In this document: in pieces, positions 21,754-34,292 of the stretch | Position numbering within the stretch: position 1 is the stretch's first letter | How the letters are laid out: each line of letters begins with the position of its first letter | From: Sequoia sempervirens | Lineage: Eukaryota; Streptophyta; Pinopsida; Cupressales; Cupressaceae | Length of the DNA stretch: 64,000 nt | Direction of reading: 5' to 3' | Assembly (NCBI GenBank): GCA_007258455.2 | Contig: VDFB02254929.1 | Location: 343,239 to 407,238, forward strand | Notes under the pieces: generated by a model | Told to the model about the DNA's origin: nothing | What the model saw: only the letters and a program-made list of their open reading frames with translations | Database searches by the model: none | Translations under genes and position numbers: made by a program

Positions 21754-23291
21754 TGTTAAAAGGCGCAGGATAACTGAGAGGTGGGGGGGTGAATCAGTTG
21801 TCACAAAAATTCAAACTTAAAACTTCAACACTTATCAATTCCATAGCCACACTATTTTGTTATTAAGTATGAACATGAAACACAAATAACAAAAAGTAAA
21901 CTGAACACAATGAACACCATATTTTTATGTGGAAAACCCAATGAGGGAAAAACTATGGTGAGGATTAACTCACAATATAAAGAAATAGCAAAACCGATTA
22001 CAAAGGCTCACTACCAAGGGCTCACTACCCAGAAGAGGACTCACTGTCCAGATACAAAGGTTCACTGCCTACAAAAAGGACTCACTGTCCAATAGGGAGG
22101 CTCACTGCCTACTAATACAAAAGAGAACAAAAGATCCACCACAACAATTTACACACATCCACAACCTTGATTAAAAGATTGCAGAAACCTTCAGCTGACT
22201 GCCTTAAAGAATCTAACACAATGAAGTACTGTTGCCTCAACTCACTTTCACACACTTCTGCTCTTTTGATTTGTGGCTTATTTCGTCACTTTGCATCACC
22301 ATCCAATTCTTCCCAATTCGACTTGCATTTATACCATCTTCAACTTTAGAAACTTTCTTCAAGGTCAGCCACATAAGCTTCATTTCATAAATTCAAATTA
22401 GGTCGGCAACTCAACATTCCCGTGGTGGAAAGGAATGAGAGTGGACCAATAAAAATACTTAACCAAGACCAAAATAATGTCTCAGATCAACCACACGCTT
22501 CCTTAATTAAATTTTAATTCTTCAAATGAAGTGTAAACACTAAGTCGGCCAAACCTAATGAAAACACAAATGAACATTGATGTACATGCTTCCCAACAAG
22601 AAGATAGTACGTAGACGACACAAAACGCTTCATTATGCACGAGAACACATCTCAGGTTCCTTTGGATACATCCGCTACAAGTGAAATGATCTTCGAACAT
22701 CGAACTCCTTCCATCAGTCCATCCGGACTATGCAAACACATACAACACTGAAACTTGACTTCCGAATCATCAAACAACAAAATTCTTTGCCAGAACCAAG
22801 AAAACACCATTGTAAGACACTTTCCAGATCCGCAAGATCTGAAATAGAACAGCAGAGGACTGCGGAGTAGAAACATTTCTCCCAGTCACAGAAAGCCAAC
22901 TCTGTCAAAACAGTTCACACATCGGTGAACGTAACTTTCACATCGCATCAAACCAAAAGTTACAACTCAGAAGATATCACCACTAGATCACCAAAAACAA
23001 ACCTTAAGATCCGCACAAGTATAGGATCAACACAGGAGAAACATGGAGCACATACCGGAGCACGTTCTGAACACATTTATAACTCTGACTTCTTTCTTTA
23101 TTAATTTTCTCAAAAACACTTGGAAACTCATCATTTCAACACACCTGCAACATCATAAAGGTAACTCCATGTACTCACAACATCTCAATAGTATCTCAAC
23201 TATACATGCACAATCTGCAATATACTGAACTATGTTGACATCAATGACAACATTAATGACAACACTACCAAACTTGCTCATACTATCAACA
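21754..23291 (-). repeat. C2 5' LTR
   Basis: 1538 bp, ending next to TSD CTTTT at 23292. A TATA-like element is at 22327-22333 (minus). The two C2 LTRs show clear divergence, more than T1 or R1. Confidence 0.92.
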
Positions 23292-24004
23292 CTTTTGAGT
23301 TCTATTCTCGGAAAATATCACTGCCCCAAAGAGGTGACTCATTCATTGATAATTTGGGAAACTCTATCCGCCAAAAGCTGATTTGTTCTTGATTTCAAGT
23401 GGAGAGTTTTGCATGCTGAAAATCTTGATTTTTGACTGTAAATTCGACTCGGTTCGTAAACTTTTTTGCTCCAATTGTTGAAAATAGAATACTAATTTGA
23501 CTTGAAAAAGTAATTTCTTTGAAAAAAGCTAGGACCTGGTTTTTGTAGAGAATCTCGTTCTGGAGAAACCCAGTTGATCAAATTTCGAAAAAACTGAGGA
23601 TTTCTTGAAAAAGCGTGGAAAAAGTAGATTATTGCAAACTTAAAATTTTCCAAGGTTGAAGAGAATCAAGAACTAAGCTGACCCAGATGAACGAATTTTG
23701 AAAAAGATGGCCCCCTTCCTTTGAAAAATGATGCTTTGGAAGAATAAGGGATGAAAAAGCGAGCCTCTGTGCTTGCCAATCTTGAATCCATAAAGAAAAT
23801 TGAAACACAGAAAATTGTATGATTTCTCCTTTGGATGCCAACTTGTAAAATGTGAATAATGAAATCCAAAACCTTCTTTTATAGGTTTTGAGAATAAATA
23901 AAACGTTTTATTCTCCAACATTAAATCTTTTGAAGCCAATCTTGAGCAAGATAGTTGAATGTGGACGTTGTTTGGAAGATGAATGTGAGAATTGAAAATT
24001 TCAC

Positions 24005-26110
24005 TAAGGCATGAAAATTTGGGCGCCCCTCTTGCCAGACTTAGCCATTTTCTTGAAATTTTCAACTTTTTGCTTGCTTTTGACTTGAGTTTGATCTTGA
24101 ATTCTAGGCGTTTGGTGAATCCTGTGAACTAGCTGATGATCTCGTTGCAGAGCTTGATTGAATATGAGTAAATTTTTCAGGAGGCAACAACTCAAAAAAT
24201 TGAATCTGAGGCCGCCTCAAAATCTTGGGCGCCCATGGCTCCCAGTGTTAGCCATTTTTTTGATATTCTTCAATTTATGTGTTTTCTAACTTTCAGATGA
24301 ATTCATTGTTGATTTCGCATTTTCGGATGCTTAAATGGCTTGATGAATTGATAGCTGGATTCGTTGGATAGCTTGGAGAATTGTGAGGAAGATCTTCTAG
24401 AGGTGATTTATCTTGAAAATTGATTCTGAGGTGTCAAAAGGTTGGGCGCCCCTAGCTAGCTGGGGGTGCCCAACTTCTCTAGAGTTAAATTCTTTTGTGA
24501 TTTCCACTTTCTTTCCTTCGTTTTTTCTGCCCGTTTGATCGACAATATCTGATGATTGACAAATCTTTTGAGTTCACTGTTGATTTCATTGGAGAGCTGG
24601 CTAGAATCTGAAGAATTGTTATGAAGATTGCAAACCCTAATTTCAACTTTCAGGCACTTAAATCCTTGGGCGCCCCTGGCTAGCTGGGGCACCCATCCTC
24701 TCCAGACTTATTCGTTTTTTGGACATTTTCAATTTCTCAACTATGACCTCCCATACTTTGTCCTCCATTTGATCTACAACTGCTGGTAACTTGCGAATCC
24801 AATGATCTGGCTGAGATTTCCACCGGATAGCCGGCATAATTCTGAAGAAGATGAGTGTATTTGCAAACCCTAATAGTTGACTTTGACCCCCCAAAACCCT
24901 AGGTGCCCCTGACTACTTGGGGCGCCCAAAGTTCCTAGAGATAGAATATTTTCCTATGTTCCACCAAGTTTCCGGTACGGGGGCATGGCGGAACGTGTTT
25001 CGGGGATGACATTTTTTTAGGGGATTTTTGGGGACGGGGGGACGGCTATATATATATATATATTAAAAAATATAGGGAAATTTCAGATATTCATATGAGT
25101 AATGATAATCATAACAATGAACATTGATAAAGGTGCAAACGTAATCACCAATCGTATTGACATATACATTTTAGAGTCGAACAAATTAATACTACAACTA
25201 CTTAATTGCTTCCATAATTCATGTCAAACAATTTATGTGCATATGATATAAAATTTTAAAAATAAAATGCCCAAAGGCTACAAGTTTGCACTACAAATGT
25301 CAAAATGACAAAGTCACAAATGTCCAAACCATAGTAATTGAAAGTATGATGGCTGCCTCTACTTGACATTTGCCAACATTGCATCAAAATCAAACTTTTT
25401 CTCTTGCTCACTTGCCTCTTAGCTGCAATTTTTTTTTGGAATTTAAAAATTAACTTAGATGGCTTTGAAAGCAAGCTTTATGTTTCATTTTAGGCTTGGG
25501 AGGGTGTGGGGTCCACTTAGAAACAATAAAAAAAAAGCATTTTTTATTTCTAAGTTTTTTTTTTGGTAAAAACATGCTGGAAAAAAGGGGATGACTGGTT
25601 GTCCCCGGGACGGCGGGTCGTCCCCTTGCCATCCCCGCCAATCTGGGACGTTTCGAAAAAAAGGGGAGCCCGAGACGTCCCCGGTACGGGTACTGGGGGC
25701 AAAAGGGTAGGGGAAGTGTCCCTGTGTTTCCTTGATATTTTCAAGTGATTTTCATAATTTGCATTTTGCTACTTTGGTGAAACCTCTTCGTTCGATCGAT
25801 GATCCTAGCTGATTGATTGATCCGATGGACCTATTGTTGGATTCACTGCGGAGCTAGAGGAATTCTGAGCAAGTTGTCTTGTATGCACAAATCCTAACAA
25901 GATCAACTAATACCTTGAAATGATGGGTGCCCTTGGCTACTTGGGGTGCCCATCTCCTCCAGAGATAGTTTTATTTTCAACTTTTTTAACCTTTCCTTTT
26001 CTCTTCACATTTTGCTCCATGTTTCGAATGCCGAGTTTTAAAAAATGACTAAGGCATGAATGGCTAGGCGCCTTGACTGGACAGGGGCACATAACATCTC
26101 CAAACTTAAC
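24005..26110. repeat. G1 LTR tandem block with GGGCGCCC palindromes (left copy)
   Basis: Diverged units of about 200-235 bp each carry one or two GGGCGCCC-like cores separated by 10-15 bases, at about 24030, 24226, 24444, 24669, 24901 and 25925 (25136 after removing H1), and a short last one at 26065. The rest of each unit shares a GATC..TGATGA..TGG.TGA.TTC phrase. The right LTR has the same units at 31289, 31492, 45180, 45404, 45638, 45873 and 46013. Confidence 0.85.
24954..25734. mobile_element. H1: non-autonomous hAT-like DNA transposon
   Basis: 781 bp flanked by an 8-bp duplication, ATATTTTC (24946-24953 and 25735-25742). The matching G1 LTR sequence at about 45690 has the site once and no insert. 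The ends carry many GGGGACG/CGTCCCC motifs (24980-25040 and 25600-25700) but only a weak terminal inverted repeat. The interior holds a TA run (about 25046-25064) and no transposase. The 8-bp duplication and GGGGACG subterminal repeats suggest hAT. Confidence 0.8.
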
Positions 26111-26739
26111 CATTTTTCCTCGGTTTTCAAGATTTTCCAGCTCCCCTCCATCATTCTCCATTTCATGAAGCATCATTTGTTGTTTCTCGTTCTATTCAGT
26201 GTTTGAGACCTCAAATCTGACACTTGGTAGTGGAACATCCTCCATTGATGACCTTGGAGCTCCTGATTTAGCTTATGAAAAAGTAGAATAGACCCACCAG
26301 AGAAAAACTTATCTTTTGCAATTCTGATTGGACCAGCCTGAAGAGGAAGTATTTTAAGCCAATCAAAATCAGTTTGAACCCCTGGAGTTAGACATTCTAT
26401 TTTTAGAAAACTTTGCCAACATCCATTTGAGAAGAAACCTAGAAAAACCCATAAACAGTGTATTTTAAGAAACTTTCTATTTTTAGAAAATTTCCTAAAA
26501 TTTAGGGCCGAAAAACTGAGATTTGGATTTTGTAGACAAGGTCAATTTGAGCAGACCCAGATCCTCAGATTTTGAAAATTTTGAGTTTTTGAGTTTCATG
26601 CATGACATGCAAAATCCATTTTTCGACCTTTTTGACAGTTTTTGACAAGACTTTTACCATTTCTTCAAAATGTGTAAGTGTAGCAAAAATTTTAATTTGG
26701 GGTACAACATTTGGCTTTGTCTGGGGACCATGTTGGATA

Positions 26740-26815
26740 CTGACGACATAGTAGAACTGGGAACCTCTGGACTTTTAAAGCATAGACCGGTGCCTTATCC
26801 ATTGGGCTTCAAAGT
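26740..26815 (-). other. Degenerate tRNA-like sequence
   Basis: On the minus strand, GAAGCCCAATGGATAAGGC resembles the D-arm and A box of plant tRNA genes. GGTCT...AGTCC could be a poor anticodon stem, and AGAGGTTCCCAGTTC a poor T arm. B-box agreement is weak and the anticodon loop is too long. It lies about 30 bases inside the G1 3' LTR. It could be a SINE or tRNA relic, or chance. Confidence 0.25.
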
Positions 26816-26929
26816 CAGCAACATTTCCTAATCACCTATTACAATACTTTTCGCTAAGTCACCTATGACAGGACTTCCTAGAATCACCTAATAGTTGGAA
26901 CTTCCTTAAAAATCACCTAAAACAAGATG

Positions 26930-27530
26930 CCTAATCACCTAAAACATGACGAAACATTCATGGAAAGGGGAAACACAACATAACGAACACATCACGAAAA
27001 TAGAAAGGAAAAGTACTCCATCTCTAAAGGATGTCATTTTTGTTTGAAAGGCTTCACTTCTCTTCTGATGGGTATTATAGGAGACAATTCTTTCAGGATG
27101 AAGATTCTCATATCTCCATGCCCTAGGCAAAGGCACCTTGACAAAAGTCAGAATATGGCGTAGAGAGGAAAACAGATACCATTGAGTCATCAATTTTGTT
27201 GTTGTTCATCCTCAGAATGTCTCTAATGTTGAACTCTTCAAACCAGTCGATCACTTACCAAACTCGGTTTCTATAGTGCCGTAGGTGATCCTTTCTGACC
27301 AGGAAATATCCTTTGATTGGCTCGTCAATCAGCTCTACATCCCCTTTAACACATAGGAGTTTGATTCCCATGTCTTCGACATTTTTTAGGCGTAACAAAA
27401 GCGCCTCTTTTCAGCTTGAGTGAATTCTGATTGTAGACAATGTGCGAGTGGATGCAACTGTCCTTTAGGGGAGATGATCATTTCCCTTGCTCCTGAACTT
27501 GCAATTGAATAACCCCCATCGAACTGCATT
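26930..27530 (-). pseudogene. G1 RNase H (Tat-type, archaeal-like)
   Basis: After the protease come LWTMQFDGGYSIASSGA and EMIISPKGQLHPLAHCL, then, after a frameshift near 27390, LLLRLKNVEDMGIKLLCVKG and RHYRNRVW. This order (W..FDG, SP.G, L.GL..A...G....V.GD) is the RNase H type found as an extra domain in Tat-clade gypsy elements. A TAA follows RVW. I see no integrase after it. Confidence 0.75.
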
Positions 27531-27535
27531 GTCCA

Positions 27536-28135
27536 TAACTTTGTATCCTTTGTTAATTTCTTTTCAGGACAAGCAATTTTCTTGTCTTCAGTTTCTATCT
27601 TTGATAGCGTCACATAATTACCAAGACCCATTTCTTGATATAGAATTTGGGCTACGGGGTTTGGAGATTTCACCACTATGAATTGGGATTTTTGCTCAAG
27701 TTCTATCTTGATTTTTCCCTTCTTTATCGGAATGGTTGCGGATGGCCAATCTAACTGCATTGCACCACCAAGATCTCTGCAGAAGAACAACATCTCGTAG
27801 TTGGCTGGAATGTCAGCCACTAGGATGGTCATCATTATCTTTTTTCTCTGGACAAACTGCCAACCTTACTTGAGCATCCTTCAATTGTCCGACCAATGAC
27901 ACCAATTTAGAGTCAAGTGAATAACACTCGTCCTGTGTCTTAGTGCACGAAAGTCCCAATGCATTCATCACTTGTAGAGGCATGGCATTGTCTGAGGCTC
28001 CTGAATCTATGATGCAATTGCTGAATTTAAATCCTCCTATATACAAAGATATATAGAAAGGTTTAGGTTTTTCTTCCGCTGGAACAAATGACTCGAGCAA
28101 TGTAGGCTGAATTGAAGCTTCTTTACGTGTATTAT
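27536..28135 (-). pseudogene. G1 aspartic protease
   Basis: The active-site region is FKFSNCIIDSGASDNAMPLQ, at about 28010. The usual protease end, VADIPANYEMLF and GGAMQLDWPSATIPI, is at about 27730-27835 after a frameshift near 27820. In autonomous relatives RT follows; here RNase H follows directly. Confidence 0.82.
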
Positions 28136-29482
28136 TCTGTCCAGCTGCTCAGGATGATCACGAAGGTACTCCAACTGTGAGATCTTAACCTTGGTCTTCA
28201 TCATGGAGTTTACAATGTCGAAATTTGCTAGAGATGGGTCTTGAGTAACCTTGACATTCTCATGTGAATTTATCGAAGTGGAAGTTGCAACTGCTTCCTT
28301 AATTTGTTCTTTAGCTCTCCGCCTTTCTTCTTCCTTTTGCGCTTTCAAGTGCAGAGCACATGTAAACACAAGCATTGAATGTCTTTCGTGATTTACTACA
28401 AGAGAGTAGTGGCAGAGGTCTTCATCTTCTTTAATAACGGGTTCACTTTGAAAGTATCACGGAGCAGAGTCGCCATCAAAGTTGTCCATCTGTGGTAAGA
28501 CAACATTCGAACTTGGTGTAGGGACAAAATTGGAATTGGGTGCATCCTCAGTATATCCCATAATCTGGTTCATTCTTAAATTCTCAAGATATGTAGAACC
28601 GATATGTGCATCAGTCTCATGAAAAGAACAAAATACAACATTTTGTGCAGCTTCAATCGTTTGTTTTGGTGGAGCTGGCAACCATGGCCTATAATTGTTG
28701 TAAGGCTGGAAACTATTTCTCTTTGGCTGATATAGTTGCTGAGGTTGGTATTGTGGTGGTGGTAGTGCAAGCATGTCATTGGCTACTTTTTGTAGCTGGG
28801 GATTTGCAAAACTCTAAACTAGAGGTCTGATTGAATACTTCCTCATCTTGTCGGAGGTGATCATATTTTCCTCCAACTCGATGGCATGTTCTTGCGCCTC
28901 CGTCAATTCTGTTTCTTTCGCCATCTTCAGGAAGAAGGCTATCTTTGACGGAAGAGCATTTATGAAGCAACTCATCAAAATTTCCAGTGATGGATTAAGT
29001 GTAGAAGAAAGTCATGTAACAAGAAGATTAAATCTTGCTACAAACTCCCTCATGGGCTTGTTGTACACCATCTTTGAATTTGCAAGCTGGGCAAACAACT
29101 AATGACTGTCTTCAGTAGGCTTGAATCTCGCCAAGAATTTCTCGCTCACAATTGCCCGACTTGTAATAATGCCTGGCTCTAGGTGATTGAACCATTCGGC
29201 AACATTCCCAACAAGAGTCTCCACAAAGAGATGCATCGCGATGTCTTCATGTGCCACATGCAACACGATGCAAGCCATTGAGAAGGCATAAATATGATCA
29301 TCAGGGTGAGTGCCATCACCGTGAAACCGTGGAAAGTGCTTCCTTGATCCTTTAGGTAATTCATGATGTTTCCGCAAAGCCAAAGGTCCAATGTTGTTAC
29401 CCCAAGGTAATGGGGGTGGACGTCGCTGGTTTTTTCCAGCATTATTGTTTTTATCATCCATTGCTTCTATATGGATCAGCAA
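28136..29482 (-). pseudogene. G1 gag
   Basis: The gag core has FPRFHGDGTHPDDHIYAFSM and LVGNVAEWFNHLEPGIITS, then (after a stop at 29099) LANSKMVYNKPM. A proline- and glutamine-rich part follows (LALPPPQYQPQQLYQ, 28774), then a charged helix (EEERRRAKEQIKEAV, 28330). The domain is the gypsy retrotransposon gag type. Stops and frame changes divide it into four or five pieces. Confidence 0.82.
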
Positions 29483-29549
29483 CAGGATGCAAGATGGTCA
29501 TTCCTATGTCATAAAGCGTAAGCTTTCTTGAAGTTTTATGCCTCGTGCT

Positions 29550-29564
29550 CCACAGTGGGCGCCA
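29550..29564 (-). other. G1 primer-binding site
   Basis: TGGCGCCCACTGTGG on the minus strand, after a TTTTTT stretch and six bases inside the 5' LTR. A TGGCGCC start is common in Tat and Athila gypsy elements. I do not assign the tRNA. Confidence 0.7.
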
Positions 29565-31793
29565 AAAAACTATTGGCATTTCAATTCGCACCTCTAGTGT
29601 GCGAATTAGAAACAGACAACTATGCACAGATTAACTACTCTTCAAATTAGGAGGGGAAGCTCCCTCTTCGTTGATGTTGCTTAAAGAAAGTAAACTAAAA
29701 CTAATTGCCAATCTTTTTGTTCAACTAAGAGCACAAGGTTATAAAACTTTAGCCGCATAGCTGAGATTTTCTCTTTTTAAACTTCAACTATGACTAAGCC
29801 TACTCTAATGACGCTTTTAACAATTCAAGTAAGTTTAGAGCTTGAGAGTTAAAAGTAAACAAGGAATTGATTCTTTGACACAAAACTCACATAAACTCAC
29901 TCCCAACGCACACCTTAAGACTAATTGTAATTTAGATGCAAGCTGAAATAAAGATTATATAAGTGAAACACATAAAACTAAAACCTAAGATAGTAGATCA
30001 AAGCAACAAAGCCGGCATAAGATTTCTTTTTCTCAAATTTTAAATAACAAAGATTACACTTTTGGGACAATAGGATTGTAGCAATAACAAGCTTATAGTT
30101 TAGCAGTCAACTATAATACATTGACACAAGTAACACATAAACTAAACAATATCTTGCAACAAAGATAGGCATACAAGCTTGCTCTTACACTAAGTAAACT
30201 GACACTGAATAACAACTTGCAGGCAAAAGCAGGTTCAACAATTTGCTATCACAATAACCATTAAAAAAAATGGGCAAGGCTGCCCTTATTTATACACAAG
30301 TAGAGGAGTAGGGAACCCTAAAATCTCCTTGCTTTTACAACAAGACTTGCCAACATGCAAGCTTTATTTCTAAAACTAAAACAAGATAACCATCTAACAA
30401 CCTATGAAAGCAAAAAATAGGGAAAGTGCCAACTATTACAACTTAATTCTTTCTCTTTTACAATGAATGGATAAGAATGAGACAAGAATAGAAAGAAAGC
30501 TTAGAGAAAGCATTGAGTTAACTGCTGCTTTTGAGTTCTATTCTTGGAAAATATCGCTGCCCCAAAGAGGTGACTCATTCACTAATAATTTGGGAAACTC
30601 TTTCCGCCAAAAGTTGATTTGTTCTTGATTTCACGTGGAGAGTGTTGCATCTTGAAAATCTTGATTTTTGTCTATAAACTCGACTAGGTTCGAAAACTAT
30701 TTTGCACCAACTGCTGAAAATAGAATGCTGATTTGTCTTGAAAAAGTAATTTCTCCGAAAAAAGCTGGGACTTGGGGTTTTGTAGAGAATTTCATTCCGG
30801 AGAAACCCAGTTGATCAAATTTAAAAAAAACTGAGGATTTCCCGAAAAAGCGTGGAAAAAGCAATTTCTTGCAAACTTAAATTTTTCCAAATTTGAAGAG
30901 AATCAAGAACTAAGCGGACCCAGATGAATGAATTTTGAAAAAGATGACCCCCTTCCTCTGAAAAATGATGCCCTGGAAGAATAAAGCATTGAAAAGAGCC
31001 TCTGTGCTTTCCAATCTTGAATCCATGAAGAAAATTGAAAAAACACTACGTTTAAGCCTCCATATCTTGAAAAACAAAAAATTGTATGATTTCTCCTCTG
31101 GATGCTAACCTATAAAAAGTGAATAATGAAATTGAAAACCTTCTTTTATAGGTTTTGAGAATAAATAAAACACTTTATTCTCCAGCTTTAAATATTTTGA
31201 AGCCAATCTTGAGCAGGTTTGTCGAATGTGGACACTGTTCGGAAGATGTATGATGAGAATTGAAAATTTCACTAAGGAATGAAAACTTGGGTGCCCCTCT
31301 TGGTAGACTTAGCCATTTTCTTGAAATTTTCAACTTTTTGCTTGCTTTTGACCTTAGTTTGATCCTAAATTCTGGGCGTTCATTGAATCCTGTGAACTGG
31401 CTAATGATCTCGTTGCGGAGCTTGACTGAATTTGAGTAAATTGTTATGGAGGCAACAACTCGAAAAATTGAATCTAAGGTCTCAAAATCTTGGGCGCCCC
31501 TGGCTACTTGTGGCGCCCATGGCTCCTAGTGTTAGCCATTTTTCTGATATTCTTCAATTTATGTGTTTTCTAACCTTCAGATGAATTCTCAGTTTTTGAT
31601 TAACAATAAATAGGTTTTGAAGGGGTCTTGAAACCCTGTACAAAAAAGAGCAAGGGTAGCAAAGATAAAGCAATAGGTTGCCCACCCAAGACACCAAAAG
31701 ACACGTTGATTACAGAACCATCAACAAGCCATCAACTTAAAAAAAAAAGCCAGAATAGCAAAACCAAACAAAAAAGAATAGAACAAGCGGCCA

Positions 31794-32708
31794 TTAGAGA
31801 AATTTCTTAAGCATTCTGGCCACTTCCAAGTCCTTAGAAATAACCCTGTCATGCATGTCCATGACCTCCTCCACGTCTTGCCTTGGTACCGTTTTGCACT
31901 TCTTGGTTTTGCTCCAAATGTGAACACTCGGCTCCATGCCCAAGTCTACGGTTTGCAGCTCCTTATTAGCATTCTCCCCCATCTACTTGTTCACTGGCTC
32001 ACAGAACAGAGATCTACAAGTCCATTCCTTCGCCTTCTCATTTAGGAACACAAGCCCTTCAGCCGAGGATTCCAATTTCTCCTTGCTGAGATTGATGATC
32101 ATGTCTAGGTCTTTACGCATCAGCCGATAGTTCTTTTCCAACATAGACATCCTCAGGCCGTAGTCTCTCTTCAAATTGGCCATGTCTTCCACCAAAAGGC
32201 CCACACTGGAATTCAGAGATTTAGCCAGTCCAAAAATGGAATCCTTCTCCTTAAGACTTCTGAGTGTAGAGATATTGCAACGGGCAATTGTGTCATGTTT
32301 GTTATGGAGGTCTTGATCCTCCTGAACTAGCCAGATAAGCAGATTGAAAGAAATATCGGCCCCTTCCTTAACCAGACCCGAGGCTTGCGAGTAGTCCATG
32401 GCACCCTAGAATAAACCTCTCCCCTGATGGGAGCTCACAAGAGGATCATCATCTTGAAAACTATTGGGAAAATTAACTTTGGACTTACCCTTGTCTTTAG
32501 AAGTCGACGCATGAATAGACTCGTCCACATCCACCACACTATTCACCTTTCCAGTAGCAGGGGTCCCTCCACCATCACCATATCCCAGGTCCACATTCCC
32601 AAAATTCACCACCTCACCGACCTGGTTAACCACTAAGACCTTCAGAAGCTTTTTCGCAACATCCTTAGAGCACACCGGCCCTTGTATCTTAGCCTTTTTC
32701 CCACTACC
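31794..32708 (-). pseudogene. L extra ORF, C-terminal part
   Basis: It continues the frame broken by R1. Pieces include KLLKVLVVNQVGEVVNFGN, STSKDKGKSKVNFPNSF and a helical, probably coiled-coil region (SLKEKDSIFGLAKSLN, LRMSMLEKNYRLMRKDLDMI), ending ISKDLEVARMLKKFL. Single TAG codons at 32406-32408 and 31983-31985 interrupt an otherwise open frame. I recognise no enzyme. The end has the feel of a nuclear or structural protein rich in K, S and D. Confidence 0.6.
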
Positions 32709-32713
32709 GTTTC

Positions 32714-34281
32714 TGTAGAAACCCCAGTTTCCCCTATTCTCCGGATTCGACAGTTTTGTTTGACTTTCTGAAGGTTTTAGGTTTTTTTGCAAATTTTGAA
32801 GTTTTTGAACATTAAATGGAAATGGCGATTTTTGCAATAACTTGAAATAAATTCACTAAAAATTGTATAACCCTGATAATCAAGAAATCTTTTGAGAATA
32901 TAGATGCCAGACTTTTATTTATTCTACTGAGACGGTTACATTGATGATCTGACAACATGCAAAGCAAAAAGCAAGGATTTTTTTAAAAACCTGATTTTCT
33001 GATACAACAATAAATGAACAGCTGAAAGGGTACGGCTGCAATAAATGATGGCTCTCCTCCAAACTGATAGTTGCAGATGATTCCCTGAATGTTGGCGCCT
33101 CTTTTGATGAAAGTATGAAACAAATATTAGAGGCGTTCCTCAGTAGATGAAGAAACACATCTATCCAAGCAAGTACGGCCTGTCATGGTGGTACGGCCTG
33201 CTGCTGCACTACATAAAGATTGTACGGCTCACTTTTAATCAATGTTTAAGCTCTGTAAACAGGTGCGCCTGATAGAATTATTTCCTCCGGATTGAAACCC
33301 TGGCAAAACCCTCTAAGTTCGAATCACTTAGAAACTTAAAGGTGTACGGCCAAGTACAGATTTGGTACGGCCTGGTACACAGCTGCAATAAATGCAAAAT
33401 TTCGGCTGTTCTCAGAATTCCCAGTTTTAGGCAAAATAGTCGCCTTCTGATGACGATTCTTCTGGAATAATAACACCCCTCTGAAACCTTGATGAATTAA
33501 ACTTCTGTGAAACTCTGTGATGTTCAATGATTTCCTCTGGATGAAGAAATCTCACGACAGGCAGTAAATCAGGTGATATCTCACACCCTCTGAACTGATT
33601 CAATGGAGATGGCTCCTTCTCCAAGAATTTTGAGATGAAACCCTAAGGCTTCCGTTCTCTGACGAAGTCTGATCAATTTCTGATTCTCAAATGTCATAAT
33701 GGCTCAGAAACCAATGCAAAACCCTTCTTAAGCTGAAAAGTGCGATTTCCTTAAGAATAGGGTATTAATTAAATATTCACATTTTAATCTTTTAATAATT
33801 CCATAGTCTCTGTGAAATATTTAATAATAATTATTAATTACCAAACTGGCCCCTTCTGATGATGGGCGCACCCCTCAAGGCAGATAACTTAAGTTATAAT
33901 TTTAAATTATAACTTTATATTATAAACATTAAATAATTAATATTTAATTAATGACATTAAATATTAATATCTTCCTCGTTTCTAACCCGATGATTGATCC
34001 GTCTGCTGCTGACGAACTCTGAAGTGATTCCTGACGCCGCCAAAGCTATACTGCTAAAAATAGCAGGGGTCCCACGCTGCCTGCTAGGAACTGCTAAAAA
34101 TAGCAATTCTGCAAAAAGGTCTCCGATCGAGCCCAAACGAAGGCCAATTGATCAACACTGCCAATCTGACGCTGAGCCAAGCTCCGAAACGACCCTCTAA
34201 CCACTCTGTCAGCCTACGAGGGTCTCATGATAGGCCAATCTCACGACCACTGATGCTCGCCAAAAAAATGGGGACATGACA
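32714..34281 (-). repeat. R1 3' LTR
   Basis: 1568 bp. It holds CTGCTAAAAATAGCAG (34051-34066) and a second CTAAAAATAG at 34094-34103, and an AT-rich stretch (33890-33975). Confidence 0.95.
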
Positions 34282-34292
34282 GTCCGCCCTCC

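Larger units (their letters stand above)
7330..23291 (-). mobile_element. C2: Ty1/copia element with two nested insertions
   Basis: The LTRs are 7330-8856 (3') and 21754-23291 (5'), both TGTTAA... to ...CAACA on the plus strand, flanked by the TSD CTTTT (7325-7329 and 23292-23296). The uninterrupted sequence at about 30525 in the other G1 LTR confirms the site. The primer-binding site TGGTACCAGAGC (initiator Met tRNA type) is at 21740-21751. The polypurine tract AAAAGGGGAAAT is at 8857-8868. Domain order on the minus strand is gag, protease, integrase, RT, RNase H, which defines copia. G2 interrupts the pre-integrase region and T1 interrupts RT. Confidence 0.95.
6373..26709 (-). repeat. G1 3' LTR (interrupted)
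   Basis: The LTR segments are 6373-7329 and 23292-26709; C2 occupies 7330-23291 and H1 occupies 24954-25734. On the minus strand it starts TGTTGTACCCC and ends AATGCCAACA. A TATA box (TATAAATAA) lies at 7083-7091, near the LTR's 3' end, so U3 is very long. U3 contains the GGGCGCCC repeat block (24005-26110). Confidence 0.88.

Noticed and set aside
25563..25748. Open frame in H1
   Set aside because: Produced by the GGGGACG-rich end; no transposase motif.
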